Shown here: positions 9,422-20,000 of the stretch, one piece after another | Position numbering within the stretch: position 1 is the stretch's first letter | How the letters are laid out: each line of letters starts with the position of its first letter | Source of the DNA: Pseudomonas fluorescens | GTDB taxonomy: Bacteria; Pseudomonadota; Gammaproteobacteria; Pseudomonadales; Pseudomonadaceae | NCBI RefSeq assembly: GCF_902497995.1 | Contig: NZ_CABVII010000023.1 | Coordinates: 1 to 64,000, forward strand | Length of the DNA stretch: 64,000 nt | Direction of reading: 5' to 3' | Notes under the pieces: generated by a model | Database searches by the model: none | Told to the model about the DNA's origin: nothing | The model's input: the letters and a program-made list of their open reading frames with translations, nothing else | Program-made: the position numbers and the translations under genes

Positions 9422-10540
9422 TCAAGCGTTGGCGAAACGTTGCAACTGCATTTCCTGTAGACGGCTGAGGGTGCGGCGAAACGGAAACTCCAGATAACCG
9501 TCGGTGTAGAGCGATTCCATCGGCACTTGCGCTTCGAGGTACAGGGGCACTTTGCGGTCGTAGCATTCGTCCACCAAAGCGATGAACCGCCGTACACCGT
9601 CGTCATGCACCGATAATTGCGGCAACTCGCGATCCCCCGCCACCACCTGCCGGGCGCCATCTTCGGTACCGCGTGCGATGCGTGCGGCGCGTTTCTGCGC
9701 ACTGAGGTTGGGTACCTCACTCAACAGAATAGCCTTGAAGGTGTCGCACAGCGCCATGAAATCCATGGCCGCAAAGGGCTGTTCACAGAGGTCGGCGTAA
9801 CGGCTCCAGAGCACGGTTGCACTGGCTTGCACCACATCGAGAGAACGGTAGCCGACCTTGATCGGCTCGCGGGATACCGGCTGGCCGACGGTCAGGGCGT
9901 TGAACACGTCCGCCAAGGCGTCGGTCTGCCCAGGCGTTGCGACCCAGTAACGTTGCAAACCTGTGCCCGGGTGCAGGCGATGATCTTCGCCGCCATTGAC
10001 CTCGATCACCTGCATGTGTTGCTTGATCGCCTCGATGGCAGGCATGAACCGGTCGCGATTGAAACCATCCGCGTAGAGCTGGTCCGGCGGCTGATTGGAG
10101 GTGCAGACCACCACCACGCCCTGCTCGAACATTACCTGGAACAAGCGCCCGAGAATGATCGCGTCACCGATGTCATTGACGAACAGCTCATCGAAGCACA
10201 ACACCCGCACTTCCTGGCTCAGTTCACGGGCCAGTGCCTGCAACGGGTCGGCGGTGCCGGTCAGTTGAAAGGAGCGCTGGTGCACCCAACCCATGAAGTG
10301 ATGAAAGTGCTGGCGCCGGGCCGGAACCTGCAGGCTTTGGTAGAACTGGTCCATCAACCAGGTCTTGCCGCGCCCGACCGGGCCCCACAGGTAGACGCCG
10401 GTGATCGGCGTGCGTCCTTCATGCAGGGCTTCATGGCATTTCTGCAAGGCCCAGACCGCATGTTCCTGGGCTTCGTCCTGGACGAAGCCCTTGTGTTCGA
10501 TGGCGTGCTGCCAGGCGCGGAGGGGGGAGTCGAGATTCAT
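9422..10540 (-). CDS. zapE: Cell division protein ZapE (AFG1-like ATPase)
   Basis: This cytosolic P-loop ATPase of the AFG1/ZapE family acts on the FtsZ ring. Walker A GPVGRGKT lies near residue 50 and Walker B LCFDELFVND near residue 116; TSNQPPDQLY (sensor region) near residue 150 is typical. The 372-residue length is normal when starting at MNLDSPLRAW (10540). The frame runs 43 codons further upstream, but that part is read from a dispersed hairpin repeat and is not protein-like. The 3' end is close to dinB in the same direction. Confidence 0.93.
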   Translation of the reverse strand: MNLDSPLRAWQHAIEHKGFVQDEAQEHAVWALQKCHEALHEGRTPITGVYLWGPVGRGKTWLMDQFYQSLQVPARRQHFHHFMGWVHQRSFQLTGTADPLQALARELSQEVRVLCFDELFVNDIGDAIILGRLFQVMFEQGVVVVCTSNQPPDQLYADGFNRDRFMPAIEAIKQHMQVIEVNGGEDHRLHPGTGLQRYWVATPGQTDALADVFNALTVGQPVSREPIKVGYRSLDVVQASATVLWSRYADLCEQPFAAMDFMALCDTFKAILLSEVPNLSAQKRAARIARGTEDGARQVVAGDRELPQLSVHDDGVRRFIALVDECYDRKVPLYLEAQVPMESLYTDGYLEFPFRRTLSRLQEMQLQRFANA

Positions 10541-10622
10541 GCGCGGCAGTATGCCACGTCCGCTACAGGGAGATGCCCAGCCGGGCGATCCGGGTGCCGA
10601 TCCAGTGACCTGACACAGATCA

Positions 10623-10718
10623 AAATGTGGGAGCGGGCTTGCTCGCGAAAGCGGTGTCTCAGTTGACATTTATGTTAGCTGACACGGCCCCTTCGCGAGC
10701 AAGCCCGCTCCCACATTT
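10623..10718. repeat. REP-type perfect inverted repeat (27-bp arms)
   Basis: The arms contain GTGGGAGCGGGCTTGCTCG and its complement, separated by 42 bases. It lies between zapE and the agmatinase stop, so it may end transcription of the agmatinase operon. Confidence 0.85.
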
Positions 10719-10727
10719 GACCGCGTG

Positions 10728-11687
10728 TTACCTGTCGACCTTGTGTCTGGCCGCATAGAGGCACAGCATCTCCATCGCCAAGGTCGCCGCCGCCAATGAA
10801 GTGATGTCCGCACTGTCATAGGCCGGCGCCACTTCCACCACGTCCATCCCCACCAGGTTGATCCCGCGCAGCCCGCCGAGGATTTCCAGCGCCTGCACCG
10901 TGCTCAAACCGCCACACACCGGCGTCCCGGTGCCCGGAGCGAAGGCCGGGTCGAGGCAGTCGATGTCGAAGGTCAGGTAGACCGGGTGATCGCCGACCCG
11001 CACCCGGATCGCCTCGACAATGGCATCAACCCCGCGCCGATGCACTTGCCGCGCATCCAGTACCTCAAAACCCTGATGATCGTCATTGGTGGTGCGCAAC
11101 CCGATCTGCACCGAGCGCGAAGGATCCACCAGCCCTTCCCTGGCCGCATGCCAGAACATGGTGCCGTGATCGACACGCTTGCCACCTTCGTCCGGCCAGG
11201 TATCGCTATGGGCGTCGAAGTGGATCAGCGACAGCGCGCCATGCTTGCGCGCATGAGCCTTGAGCAACGGATAGGTGATGAAGTGATCGCCGCCGAAGGT
11301 CAGCATCGCACTGCCGGCATTGAGGATGTGCTCGGCATGGGCCTCGATACTTTCCGGCACCGACTGCGGCGTGCCGTAATCGAAGGCGCAATCACCATAG
11401 TCGACCACCGCCAGATGGTCGAACGGATCGAACGTCCACGGCCAGTGGCGCTCCCAGGCAATCCCGGTGGACGCGGCCCGAATGCCCCGCGGTCCGAAGC
11501 GTGCGCCGGGACGGTTGCTGGTCGCCGTGTCGAACGGCACCCCGCTGACCGCCACGTCGACACCGCGCAAGTCGCGACTGTAGCGACGACGCATGAAACT
11601 GGTGATACCGGCGTAGGTGCTTTCGGCGGCTGTTCCGTAAAGGCTGTCACGGGTGAGGGCTTGATCGTTCTGCACAGGGACGTCCAT
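10728..11687 (-). CDS. speB: Agmatinase (ureohydrolase)
   Basis: It hydrolyses agmatine, or a close guanidino compound, to putrescine and urea in the cytosol. The di-manganese ureohydrolase signatures are all present: GGDHFITYPLL near residue 130, HFDAHSD near residue 153 and FDIDCLDPAFAPGTG near residue 232. The GVPFDTATSNRPGARFGP block resembles enterobacterial SpeB more than the guanidinobutyrase GbuA. The 319-residue length is normal. The gene follows a polyamine-binding protein by 13 bases, so the pair likely imports and converts a guanidino or polyamine compound, with the divergent LysR as regulator (inference). The exact substrate within the family is uncertain. Confidence 0.88.
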   Translation of the reverse strand: MDVPVQNDQALTRDSLYGTAAESTYAGITSFMRRRYSRDLRGVDVAVSGVPFDTATSNRPGARFGPRGIRAASTGIAWERHWPWTFDPFDHLAVVDYGDCAFDYGTPQSVPESIEAHAEHILNAGSAMLTFGGDHFITYPLLKAHARKHGALSLIHFDAHSDTWPDEGGKRVDHGTMFWHAAREGLVDPSRSVQIGLRTTNDDHQGFEVLDARQVHRRGVDAIVEAIRVRVGDHPVYLTFDIDCLDPAFAPGTGTPVCGGLSTVQALEILGGLRGINLVGMDVVEVAPAYDSADITSLAAATLAMEMLCLYAARHKVDR

Positions 11688-11700
11688 TGAAGGCTCCTTA

Positions 11701-12792
11701 TTATTGGCGGCTACGGAAAGTGGTCCACAGGCGAGTGCGCTGGCGCATGTCCTTGAGGCTCATGCTGCGGTCGGCGTACAGCCGTTGTCGCACGTCGGCC
11801 AGTGGGTAAATGTCCGGATCGCTGCGCACCGCCTGATCCACCAGCGGTGTCGCCGCCTGGTTGGCCGTGGCAAAGAACAGCGTATTGGTCAGCGCCGCGA
11901 CGGATTCCGGGCGCAACATGAATTCGATAAAGGCCCGGGCGGCTTCGGGGTGAGGCGCATCCTTGGGAATCGCCAGGTTGTCCTGCCAGACCAGCGTGCC
12001 CTCCTTCGGAATCCGGTAGGCCACCTCGAACGGTTTGTTGGCCCTGCGCGCCTGATCGGCTGCCATGCTGGCGTCACCGTTGTAGGTCAATGCCAGGCAG
12101 ACGCTGCCATTGGCCAGATCGCTGATCTGCCGACCGGTGGCGACGTACAGCACATTGGGCTGCAGCTGATGCAACAACGCCTCGGCGGCTGACAGATCGG
12201 CCTTGTCGGTGCTGTAGGGATTTTTCCCCAGGTAATGCAAGGCCAGACCGACCACTTCCTGGGGCGAGTCGAGAATGGCAATACCGCAGTCTTTCAGCTT
12301 GCTGGCGTATTCCGGCTTGAACAGCAGGTCCAGGCTGTCGAGCGGCACGTTCGGCAAACGCTGCTTCACCGCTTCGACATTCATCCCCAAGCCCAGGGTG
12401 CCCCAGGTGTAGGGCACACCATAGCGGTTGCCTGGATCCACGGCGGCGAGCTTCTCCAGCAAGTCCGGGTCGAGGTTGGCATAGCCCTTGAGGCCCTCGT
12501 GGGAAATTTCCTTCAGCGCACCGGCCGCCAGCCCGCGGGCCAGCACACTCGACGACGGCACCACAACGTCGTACCCGCTGCCACCGGTGAGCAATTTGGT
12601 TTCCAGGACTTCGGAAGAATCGAAGGTGTCGTAGCGCACGTGGATGCCAGTTTCCCGCTCGAAGCGCTGCAAGGTTTGCGGCGCTACGTAATCGGCCCAA
12701 CTATAGAGATTGAGGGTCTTTTCCTCGGCCTGGGCCGAGACGGCCATGGCGAGGAACAGCGCAGGTAAACACTGCTTGAGTGAAGGAGCCAT
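11701..12792 (-). CDS. Periplasmic polyamine-binding protein (PotD/PotF-like)
   Basis: This is the substrate-binding protein of a spermidine/putrescine-type ABC importer. The signal peptide is residues 1-23 (ending VSAQAEEK); the mature start TLNLYSWADYV is the hallmark of PotD/PotF. The start at 12792 (MAPSLKQ) removes 17 weak upstream codons and is preceded by AGGTG. No permease or ATPase gene is adjacent, so it either feeds a transporter encoded elsewhere or serves as a sensor (inference). It is co-directional with the agmatinase and divergent from the LysR gene. Confidence 0.88.
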   Translation of the reverse strand: MAPSLKQCLPALFLAMAVSAQAEEKTLNLYSWADYVAPQTLQRFERETGIHVRYDTFDSSEVLETKLLTGGSGYDVVVPSSSVLARGLAAGALKEISHEGLKGYANLDPDLLEKLAAVDPGNRYGVPYTWGTLGLGMNVEAVKQRLPNVPLDSLDLLFKPEYASKLKDCGIAILDSPQEVVGLALHYLGKNPYSTDKADLSAAEALLHQLQPNVLYVATGRQISDLANGSVCLALTYNGDASMAADQARRANKPFEVAYRIPKEGTLVWQDNLAIPKDAPHPEAARAFIEFMLRPESVAALTNTLFFATANQAATPLVDQAVRSDPDIYPLADVRQRLYADRSMSLKDMRQRTRLWTTFRSRQ

Positions 12793-12893
12793 GACGAACA
12801 CCTGACCAGAGGAAGTGGTGGCAGGATGCAACGTCGGATACATTGGTAAAATATAAAGATTATTATCCTGACTTTATCCGGGAGTAATGTTTG

Positions 12894-13787
12894 ATGCTCG
12901 GCCAACTGCACGATCTTGATCTGCACCTGCTGCGGCTGTTCGTCAGCGTGGTCGAATACGGCGGTTTCAGCGCGGCCCAGGGCGAACTGGGCCTGAGCCA
13001 GTCGAGCATCAGCCAGCAAATGGCCAGACTTGAAACCCGGCTCGGCTATCGGTTGTGCAGTCGCGGCAAGGGCGGATTCAAGATCACGCCCAAGGGCGAA
13101 CGACTGCTGACGGCGACGAGAGGGTTGTTCCAATCCATCGAAGCATTCCGCCATCAATCCAACGGCGTGGCGGGTCGATTGATCGGCGAGGTACGGTTGG
13201 GGTTGTCCGAGGCGCTCGATCAATCGGTACTGCAACGGGTGGCCGAAGCCATCCGGCGCTTTCGCGAGCGGGACGAATCGGTGCGCATCGAGTTGATCAG
13301 TGCCATGCCCGGCGAAATGGAGCGCTTGCTGCTGCAACAGCGGCTGGACCTGGCAATCGGCTATTTCTCACAGGTGCAAAGTGCATTTGACTACCGCGAA
13401 CTGTTCACCGAAACCCAGCACTTGTATTGCGCCCCCGGCCATCCGTTGTTCACGGATGACGCGCCGGACGATCAGGCGCTCCAGGCCTGCGACCGGGTCG
13501 ATCATCCTTACCGCTTCCTGCGCAGCGACGAGCCGTTTCAGGGCAAGCTGTGTTCGGCGCGCTCGGAGCAGGTCGAAGGAACCCTTGCCTTCATTCTCTC
13601 TGGCAAGCATGTCGGTTATTTGCCCAGCCACTTTGCCCGGAGCTGGCAGGACAAGGGGTTGCTCAGGACCGTGCGCCGTGACGACATGAGTTTCGACGTG
13701 GCGTTTCATCTGGCCCGCCATCGCGCGCAGGCGCCGGGGGATGCGCAGAAGGCGTTTGAAGAGGACCTGCTGGCAGCGTTTATCTGA
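12894..13787 (+). CDS. LysR-family regulator
   Basis: The N-terminal helix-turn-helix (DLHLLRLFVSVVEYGGFSAAQ through LSQSSISQQMARLE, residues 7-52) is followed by a LysR substrate domain, 297 residues in all. The ATG at 12894 is preferred over the TTG at 12891, with GGGAG about 9 bases upstream. It is divergent from the polyamine-binding protein/agmatinase pair over about 100 bases, the classical arrangement for a LysR activator of the neighbouring operon. The inducer is not readable. Confidence 0.9.
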   Translation: MLGQLHDLDLHLLRLFVSVVEYGGFSAAQGELGLSQSSISQQMARLETRLGYRLCSRGKGGFKITPKGERLLTATRGLFQSIEAFRHQSNGVAGRLIGEVRLGLSEALDQSVLQRVAEAIRRFRERDESVRIELISAMPGEMERLLLQQRLDLAIGYFSQVQSAFDYRELFTETQHLYCAPGHPLFTDDAPDDQALQACDRVDHPYRFLRSDEPFQGKLCSARSEQVEGTLAFILSGKHVGYLPSHFARSWQDKGLLRTVRRDDMSFDVAFHLARHRAQAPGDAQKAFEEDLLAAFI

Positions 13788-14140
13788 GGACAGCGACGAC
13801 CCCGTGGGAGCGGGCTTGCTCGCGAAAGCGGTGTGTCAGGCGACATCAATATTGACTAAGCCGCCGTCTTCGCGAGCAAGCTTCGCTCCTACAAAAAAAG
13901 CGGGGCCTCGGTCTTCTGGCACTGCCTTGGACGTCGCTTGCAACAGCGCGCCAGAGCGCCGGAACAGGAAGTGCGCGCCGACGACGCCGGCCAGAGCCAA
14001 CCGAGGCCTCGTTGCTCATCAACAAGTGACAGTCTGCAGCGAACCCCTCACAGTAACGTGGTCGCACAGGTGAACTGCTCAATAGAGCTCAAGGATCGAG
14101 CCATCGGTGGTTCGACCCCTTTTTCTGTCGAGAGCCCCTC
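13788..14140. other. Gap with hairpin repeat and a long-range stem
   Basis: 13804-13892 is an imperfect REP-type hairpin. After it, GGCCTCGGT near 13905 can pair with ACCGAGGCC near 14002, enclosing about 90 GC-rich bases. No convincing reading frame is seen. A small structured RNA is possible but not shown. Confidence 0.4.
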
Positions 14141-14626
14141 ATGCGCAGACTCCTCGCTTTATTCTTCTCGTTACTGTTGCTCTCCCTGAGCGCCTGTGCC
14201 CTGCTGCCCAATCGCGATCCACTGAACATCAACGTGGTCGGTTTCGAGCCGCTGCCGAGTCAGGACATGGAAGTGCGTTTTGCCGTGAAAATACGCGTGC
14301 AAAATCCCAATGAAACCGCGATCGACTACAACGGCGTGGCCTTGGACCTGGAGGTCAACGGCCAGCCACTGGCCTCGGGTGTCAGTGATCAGGCGGGCAC
14401 GATTGCGCGCTTTTCCGACACCGTGCTGACCATACCGGTGAGCGTTTCGGCGTTCTCGGTGCTGCGCCAGACATTGGGCCTGGGCCTGGGCCTGAGCCAG
14501 ACGCAGACGCTGAACAACGTGCCTTACGTGCTGCGCGGCAAATTGGCTGGCGGCTTGTTTGGCACCCTGCGTTTTGTCGACAGTGGCAAACTCAGTCTGC
14601 CGGGGCCGAATGCCACACCCCGGTAA
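14141..14626 (+). CDS. LEA14-type (WHy domain) lipoprotein
   Basis: The signal sequence MRRLLALFFSLLLLSLSAC ends in a lipobox (LSAC) with the modified Cys at residue 19. The rest is a single LEA type 2/WHy beta-sandwich (VVGFEPLPSQDMEVRFAVKI, NPNETAIDYNGV). Such proteins are envelope lipoproteins linked to desiccation or osmotic stress; the specific role is unknown. The 161-residue length is usual for the family. It is flanked by hairpin repeats and appears monocistronic. Confidence 0.85.
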   Translation: MRRLLALFFSLLLLSLSACALLPNRDPLNINVVGFEPLPSQDMEVRFAVKIRVQNPNETAIDYNGVALDLEVNGQPLASGVSDQAGTIARFSDTVLTIPVSVSAFSVLRQTLGLGLGLSQTQTLNNVPYVLRGKLAGGLFGTLRFVDSGKLSLPGPNATPR

Positions 14627-14820
14627 ATCCGGCGGGGCCCCATCCCGCCGACGGTGCCCCATCCGCGAGCAGGCTCGCTCCCACAAGGGGGTCTGTGTCG
14701 GTCACACAACTTGCGAACGATACCGATCAACTGTGGGAGCGGGCTTGCCCCCGAAGGCGTCGGCACACTCAGCATCCAGGTGACTGTCCTACCGCTATCG
14801 CGAGCAGGCTCGGGTTCAGA

Positions 14821-15072
14821 TTATTTAGCCGCCATCAGCCGATTGACTTCACTGCGCACCATGTTCGCAAATTCCGGTGGCGACATGCCGTCGAGTTCGG
14901 CACGCACCCATTCGGCCCATTTGCCTTTGCGCTTGGCACGTTCGCCAAACAACCGTGCCGCCTCGCCCTTGGCTTTGCCCAGGTTGTTTTGCCAGAGCTC
15001 GAACAGACGGGATTTCTCATCTTCAAGCGCGGCGCGCTCGGTAAGGGGTCTGTCGGCCAGATTGAAGCTCAT
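14821..15072 (-). CDS. Small conserved pseudomonad protein
   Basis: The 83-residue, highly charged helical protein has no signal peptide or membrane segment. Starting at MSFNLADRP (15072), with AGG about 9 bases upstream, removes 43 codons that overlap the promoter region of the next gene. It is rich in Lys/Arg/Glu in the middle (LGKAKGEAARLFGERAKRKGKW). I recognise it only as a conserved hypothetical of Pseudomonas. It is divergent from the DUF883 gene. Confidence 0.75.
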   Translation of the reverse strand: MSFNLADRPLTERAALEDEKSRLFELWQNNLGKAKGEAARLFGERAKRKGKWAEWVRAELDGMSPPEFANMVRSEVNRLMAAK

Positions 15073-15236
15073 GGGAAGTACCTGCTGCGTAAATAGGCGA
15101 CATCTTACACCGTACAAAGAAATTTCCTTCGCCGGATTTTTCATCAGGATGACGTCGACACACAAATTCGCTGCAACTTTTCCCACGCTCGCAGACTCCA
15201 TTGTTCACTGTCCATTCACCTGCAAGGAGTACCTCA

Positions 15237-15554
15237 ATGGCCCGGAAAACCGCCGCACAAGTCGCCGAAGATCAAATCAAGGATCAAGCGTTCAGCGAAC
15301 TCCAGGCGCTAATTGAAGAGTCGGAAAAACTGCTCAAAAGCAGTGCCTCACTGGTCGGTGAGGAAGCGGATACCCTTCGTGGGCAAATCGCCCAGAAACT
15401 CCAGCAGGCGCGGGACTCGGTGACCAGCGTGCGCGACCGGACCCTGCCTGCGGTCGAAGCCACCGAGACCTACATCGGTGGTCATCCGTGGCAAACCGTG
15501 GCCATCTCCGCCGGTTTCGGCCTGGTGGTCGGGTTGCTGCTGGGTCGACGGTAA
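15237..15554 (+). CDS. DUF883/ElaB-YqjD-family membrane-anchored protein
   Basis: The 105-residue protein has a long amphipathic helical body and a C-terminal membrane anchor preceded by the family motif GGHPWQTVAISAGFGLVVG (about residues 81-99) and ending in GRR. The family binds ribosomes and sits at the inner membrane in E. coli stationary phase. AAGGAG before the ATG at 15237 fixes the start; 12 further upstream codons are unlikely. It is divergent from the small protein at 14821-15072. Confidence 0.88.
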   Translation: MARKTAAQVAEDQIKDQAFSELQALIEESEKLLKSSASLVGEEADTLRGQIAQKLQQARDSVTSVRDRTLPAVEATETYIGGHPWQTVAISAGFGLVVGLLLGRR

Positions 15555-15583
15555 GCTGCAGGAGCAGCCGGTCGACGCTCGAT

Positions 15584-15672
15584 TGCTCGCGATGGACGTA
15601 AACGATAACGCGTTTTTTCTGAATAAACGCGGCGCCCTTTAGACCATCGCGAGCAAGCTCGCTCCTACAGGC
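15584..15672. repeat. Dispersed hairpin repeat
   Basis: TTGCTCGCGATGG near 15584 pairs with CCATCGCGAGCAA near 15645, followed by the GCTCGCTCCTACAG tail. It lies between DUF883 and convergent dpkA. Confidence 0.6.
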
Positions 15673-15747
15673 GAAAGCGATCTCAAAACCGCCTCGCGGG
15701 CAAGTCGGAGCGTCGGGGCGCTCGCGCCTACAAAGAAATTTTGCGCC

Positions 15748-16788
15748 TTAAAGCCCTGCCAACTCCCGCAAATCCGCCAGCGTCCGGGCATCGAGCCGGA
15801 TGCCGTCGGTGGCGGCTTTGGCCCGCTGCTGATGGCGTCGATCCCCCGGCAAACGCTTGAGCCCAACACCGTGCATCTGCCGCACCAGTTCCTGGCTGCG
15901 CTCGGCAAAGCTCTGCCCTGCGGCCTTGCTCGGGTCGATGACGATCAGCAACTGGCCGGTCCAGGGCGTCCTGGCACCCGGATGGTTCGACCAATCGAAC
16001 TCGAAGGAAAAATTCCCTCCGGTCAACGCCGCCGCCAACAGCTCCACCATCATCGACAGTGCCGAGCCCTTGTGCCCACCGAACGGCAACAACGCCCCCC
16101 CCTCCAGAATCGCTTTCGGATCCTGGGTCGGCTGGCCGAGGCTGTCCACGCCCATGCCCATGGGCAAGCGTTCGCCCTTGCGGGCGGCAATCTGCACATC
16201 GCCATGGGCAATGGCGCTGGTCTCCAGGTCGAAGACAATCGGCTCGCCATCGGCCCGCGGTGCGGCGAAGGCAATCGGGTTGGTGCCGAACAGCGGACGG
16301 TCGGCACCGTGAGGCACCACGCAGGTCATGCTGTTGACCACACTCAACGCCACCAGCCCTTCATAGGCGAAGGGTTCGACATCCGGCCACAGGGCGGCGA
16401 AATGGTGGGAATTACGAATCGCCAGCACCGCAATGCCGGCACTGCGGGCCTTTTCTACCAGTAATGCACGTGCCGCTGCGAGGGCCGGTTGGGCAAAACC
16501 GTTGCCGGCGTCGACCCGGACGAAACCCGAGGCCACATCCTCGACCAGCGGCACGGCCTGGCCATTGACCCAACCACTCTGCAGCGTCGACACATAACCG
16601 GGAATGCGGAACACGCCATGGCTATGGGCACCATCGCGTTCGGCGCCGGCGCAGTTTTGCGCCAGTACGCGAGCGACGTCCGCCGAAGTACCGTGACGCA
16701 GGAAGATCTTCTCAAGCAAGCCCGTCAGCGCTTCGAGGGACAGGTTTTGCGAGACAGCAGTAGACACTTGATCGTGTGGCGCAGACAT
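15748..16788 (-). CDS. dpkA: Delta1-piperideine-2-carboxylate / pyrroline-2-carboxylate reductase
   Basis: This NADPH-dependent cyclic imino acid reductase of the malate/L-sulfolactate/L-lactate (Ldh2) family makes L-pipecolate or L-proline and works in D-lysine and hydroxyproline catabolism. The protein is very close to my memory of the P. putida enzyme: ERDGAHSHGVFRIPGY near residue 50, NSHHFAALWPDVEPFA near residue 125, and LLPFGGHKGSALSMMVELL near residue 240. The start at 16788 (MSAPHDQ) has GGAG seven bases upstream and gives 346 residues, the usual length. No D-amino acid dehydrogenase or aminotransferase gene is adjacent. Confidence 0.9.
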   Translation of the reverse strand: MSAPHDQVSTAVSQNLSLEALTGLLEKIFLRHGTSADVARVLAQNCAGAERDGAHSHGVFRIPGYVSTLQSGWVNGQAVPLVEDVASGFVRVDAGNGFAQPALAAARALLVEKARSAGIAVLAIRNSHHFAALWPDVEPFAYEGLVALSVVNSMTCVVPHGADRPLFGTNPIAFAAPRADGEPIVFDLETSAIAHGDVQIAARKGERLPMGMGVDSLGQPTQDPKAILEGGALLPFGGHKGSALSMMVELLAAALTGGNFSFEFDWSNHPGARTPWTGQLLIVIDPSKAAGQSFAERSQELVRQMHGVGLKRLPGDRRHQQRAKAATDGIRLDARTLADLRELAGL

Positions 16789-17028
16789 CTGAAGCTCCAG
16801 ACTAATTATTGGAGGGGGCAACAGCGTACGAGGGATATGCGAACCGATTAAACAACGCGACCCGAGGCGGCTGTCAATCTTTCGATCGAAGGCCGCTCAG
16901 CCAGCCCAATGTAACCGACCCGGCACCGAACCGCGCGATAACTATTTACCACCTTGCCCGCGCGGGCATCGCCTAGGTTGGAGGCTCATTCATTATTCGC
17001 CGATGTGGCGATCTTAATCGAGACCTCC

Positions 17029-20000
17029 ATGACCACTTCTCCTTCCCCATTGTTTTTTCCGCAAGTACTGAATGAGCCGGGTTTGCACCAGGAACTCGGA
17101 ACAACCCATTCCCTGTCGAGCAAGGACTTTAGCTGGCTCAGCCATATAGCGCTGGCGAGTGATGAGCTTCGACAAGAGCAGACGCCCCCCATGTCCGCCG
17201 AAAGACTGACTCTGCAGGTGAAGGACAAGGCGCCGGTGCCCTTGGCCGGATGTTTCATGTTGTCGTCCACGCCCGACGACGCTGGTGCGATTCTGTATAC
17301 ACCCTACGGCGGGATCGAGAAGTTCGATGACGTCGAATCACTCAAGGCAGAACTGATCCTGAGACTGCAGGGACAAACCGATCGGCAGCAACTGTTGCGT
17401 TTTGTCTCAATAGCCCAACGAAAGGAACTGGAAGGCGAATCGATCGCCCAAGTGACTCACGACGTCATCGAGGGTGAGGTATTCAAGGATCAAGAAACGC
17501 TCATCAAACACAATCAGCAACAAAACGCACAGCGAATGCTGGTGGAGTTAGTTGAACTGCCGTCACTGGCGGGCTTGCTGAATGAGATTCTTGCCGATTT
17601 GTTGCGCCGCTCCTTTCCAGGGCTGAGGCAAAACCAGACCAGGGTCAACTTCGGCCCCCAATCGAGCGAGAATCCGGCATCAGAAAAATCCATGCTGCTC
17701 AGTGACGCCCTCCTGCTGCACTATCGCCACCAAAGCTGGCCGTCGGACCAGACCATCGAGTTCAGTAACCCGGACCGTACGCTCAAGTCCAACGATCCGG
17801 ACCAGGTGGAGCGCGACAAAGGGCTATGGCAAAAGGCAGTCAAGACCGCCTCCGCCGGGCTGATCCGGTTGCTCGGCGAAAAACTCCAGGCGTATTGGTA
17901 TCAAGTGCTGCCTGACGGGCAGACCCGTCATGGGCTTTTTATTCAGGCCATCAGCGACAAGGCTCGGGCGGACATCCTGTTCAAACGACAGGACGAGATC
18001 ATCAGCCCCGAACAAAGTCGTGCTCTGGACGTTTTATTTGACTGCAATACCTCTGCAACCGCGCAACCACCGCTGGTTCCCGAAACGGTGCGTCTGTGGG
18101 AGTACGCAGCGAATTTCGTCGAACTGGCGGGATCATTCATGACTGCTGATCCACACGCCTGCCTCTATACCCCCGCCAGCGGTTTGCAGCTACTTGAGGA
18201 CCATGACGATTTGCAGTAAACAGTGCGCGCCAAGGCCATTGCCAAAGGGCATGACGATGAATTGTATGAACTGTTGACGCAGGAGGAGCGCCATCGCTTT
18301 CTCGGATTCAAGGAACCTCAAGTTTCCGGCAAAGCAATTACCGGCTCAGTGTTTGAATCGCTGTTTGACGCGATCATCGACAAACAACAGCATAACGTCG
18401 AATACGCGCTGGGCGTTTTCCGTCACAGCGACGGTGACGTGAATATTGCGGCGCTGTTCGACAAGGCACTGGACGTTCGAAGCATGATCGACGATCAGTT
18501 GTTGGAATTGTCGACACAGGGTCGCTGGAGCACCAGCCAGGTCATTACGGGCCAATCGCGTCCGTCAATTGTTCTGGCCGACAAGGCGATGGCCATGTCT
18601 ACAACCTTTGATAGCGTGAGATCAGCTATTGAGGTGGAGTGGCTGGCGCAACCCGACGAAACGAATGCACAACAGAGAACGTATCTGGAAGGGATGAAAT
18701 CCAAACTGGCCCATGCCATGTCGGTGGGTATTCGCGGCGAGGCCAAGCTTCGTCGGCTCAACCGCACACTATCCGAAGTCGATAACGTTATTGTCGATAC
18801 GGTACTCGACCCCGACCGCCCCACCCGCAGCCAGCGTAAAGCGCTTAATGGGTTTCGCCCGGATGCCTACTGGTTCAGCCTTGAATCTACGGGTCATACA
18901 TCCTCGCTGGCCGTGGCCCATTGTTTCATGCTCACCGAACGCGGCGGCCTGGACACACAGCATTCAGGCCGGGCGATTCTCTGGACCCCGGCCATGGGAC
19001 TGGAGGTTTTCGAGTCTGTCGCCACGGCCAGGACCGAGCTGCAACGACGTCTGCTTGACCCACTCAAGCGTCTGACGCTGCTTGAAAACCTCCTGCCTGC
19101 CGAGCGTATGTTCCATAAAACCTACGAATTGGGTAATTTTCGGCCAATCGAGAACAATCTGCTGCTCCATCGTCAGCAGTCGGCCATCGAGCACTTTCTG
19201 GCGGTTTGCGACCACGTTCGCACGCTGAAACTGACAGGAACGGAACAGGCAAAAGCCTTGGACGCACTTAAGCGCCAACCCACCTTCACCAATCTGCAGC
19301 GGGCCAAGGATATTGGCAAAGCGATCGCCACCCAGCAGACCTTACCGGCCTGGCTGGGAATGGCATCATTCGCGGAACAGCAAAAACATGTCGAAATAAT
19401 GGAGCAATACCGCCATAGCCTGTCGGACGATAAAGACTATCTACATGGCATAAAAACCCTGGATGTCTATGTGCACGAGCAACTGGTGTCCCTGCAAAAA
19501 ACTCGTTTCAACGGCAAATTCATTGACCCCAACCATGTCAAGGTCACACCTGCGTTAGCCATTGTCGGCCCCGCACAATCGTTGACCGAATTTGCCCTGA
19601 ATCACGTCAATGTGCTTCAGGGAACAGGTTTCTCTATAGCATCGACCCACTCAAAGTCATTGCCGCCGGGTTTGGACACCCAGGCTGTGCGCCAACTGCT
19701 TTTGCAGCTGAACATCAAGTCCGTGTATGAACAGTTTCTTTCGGAGCAAATGTCAGGCGATAGCGACGCTGCCAAAGCGCGAAAACTACGCTATTTCCGG
19801 CAGTTGCCGTGGCAGCTGTTGCAAGAGGCCCACGCGCTCAAACTGCAAGAGCAACTGTCGGAGAAGGCGTTTGATGCGATCCAGCAAATACTGGACATGC
19901 CCAATGCCACGGCACGGGCAGCGGTGAAAGGTGCAGACGCTATCATCCGCCCGCTTGAGCTGGTCTCCACAGCCGGCGCCACAGCTGTCAAGGCGCTGGG

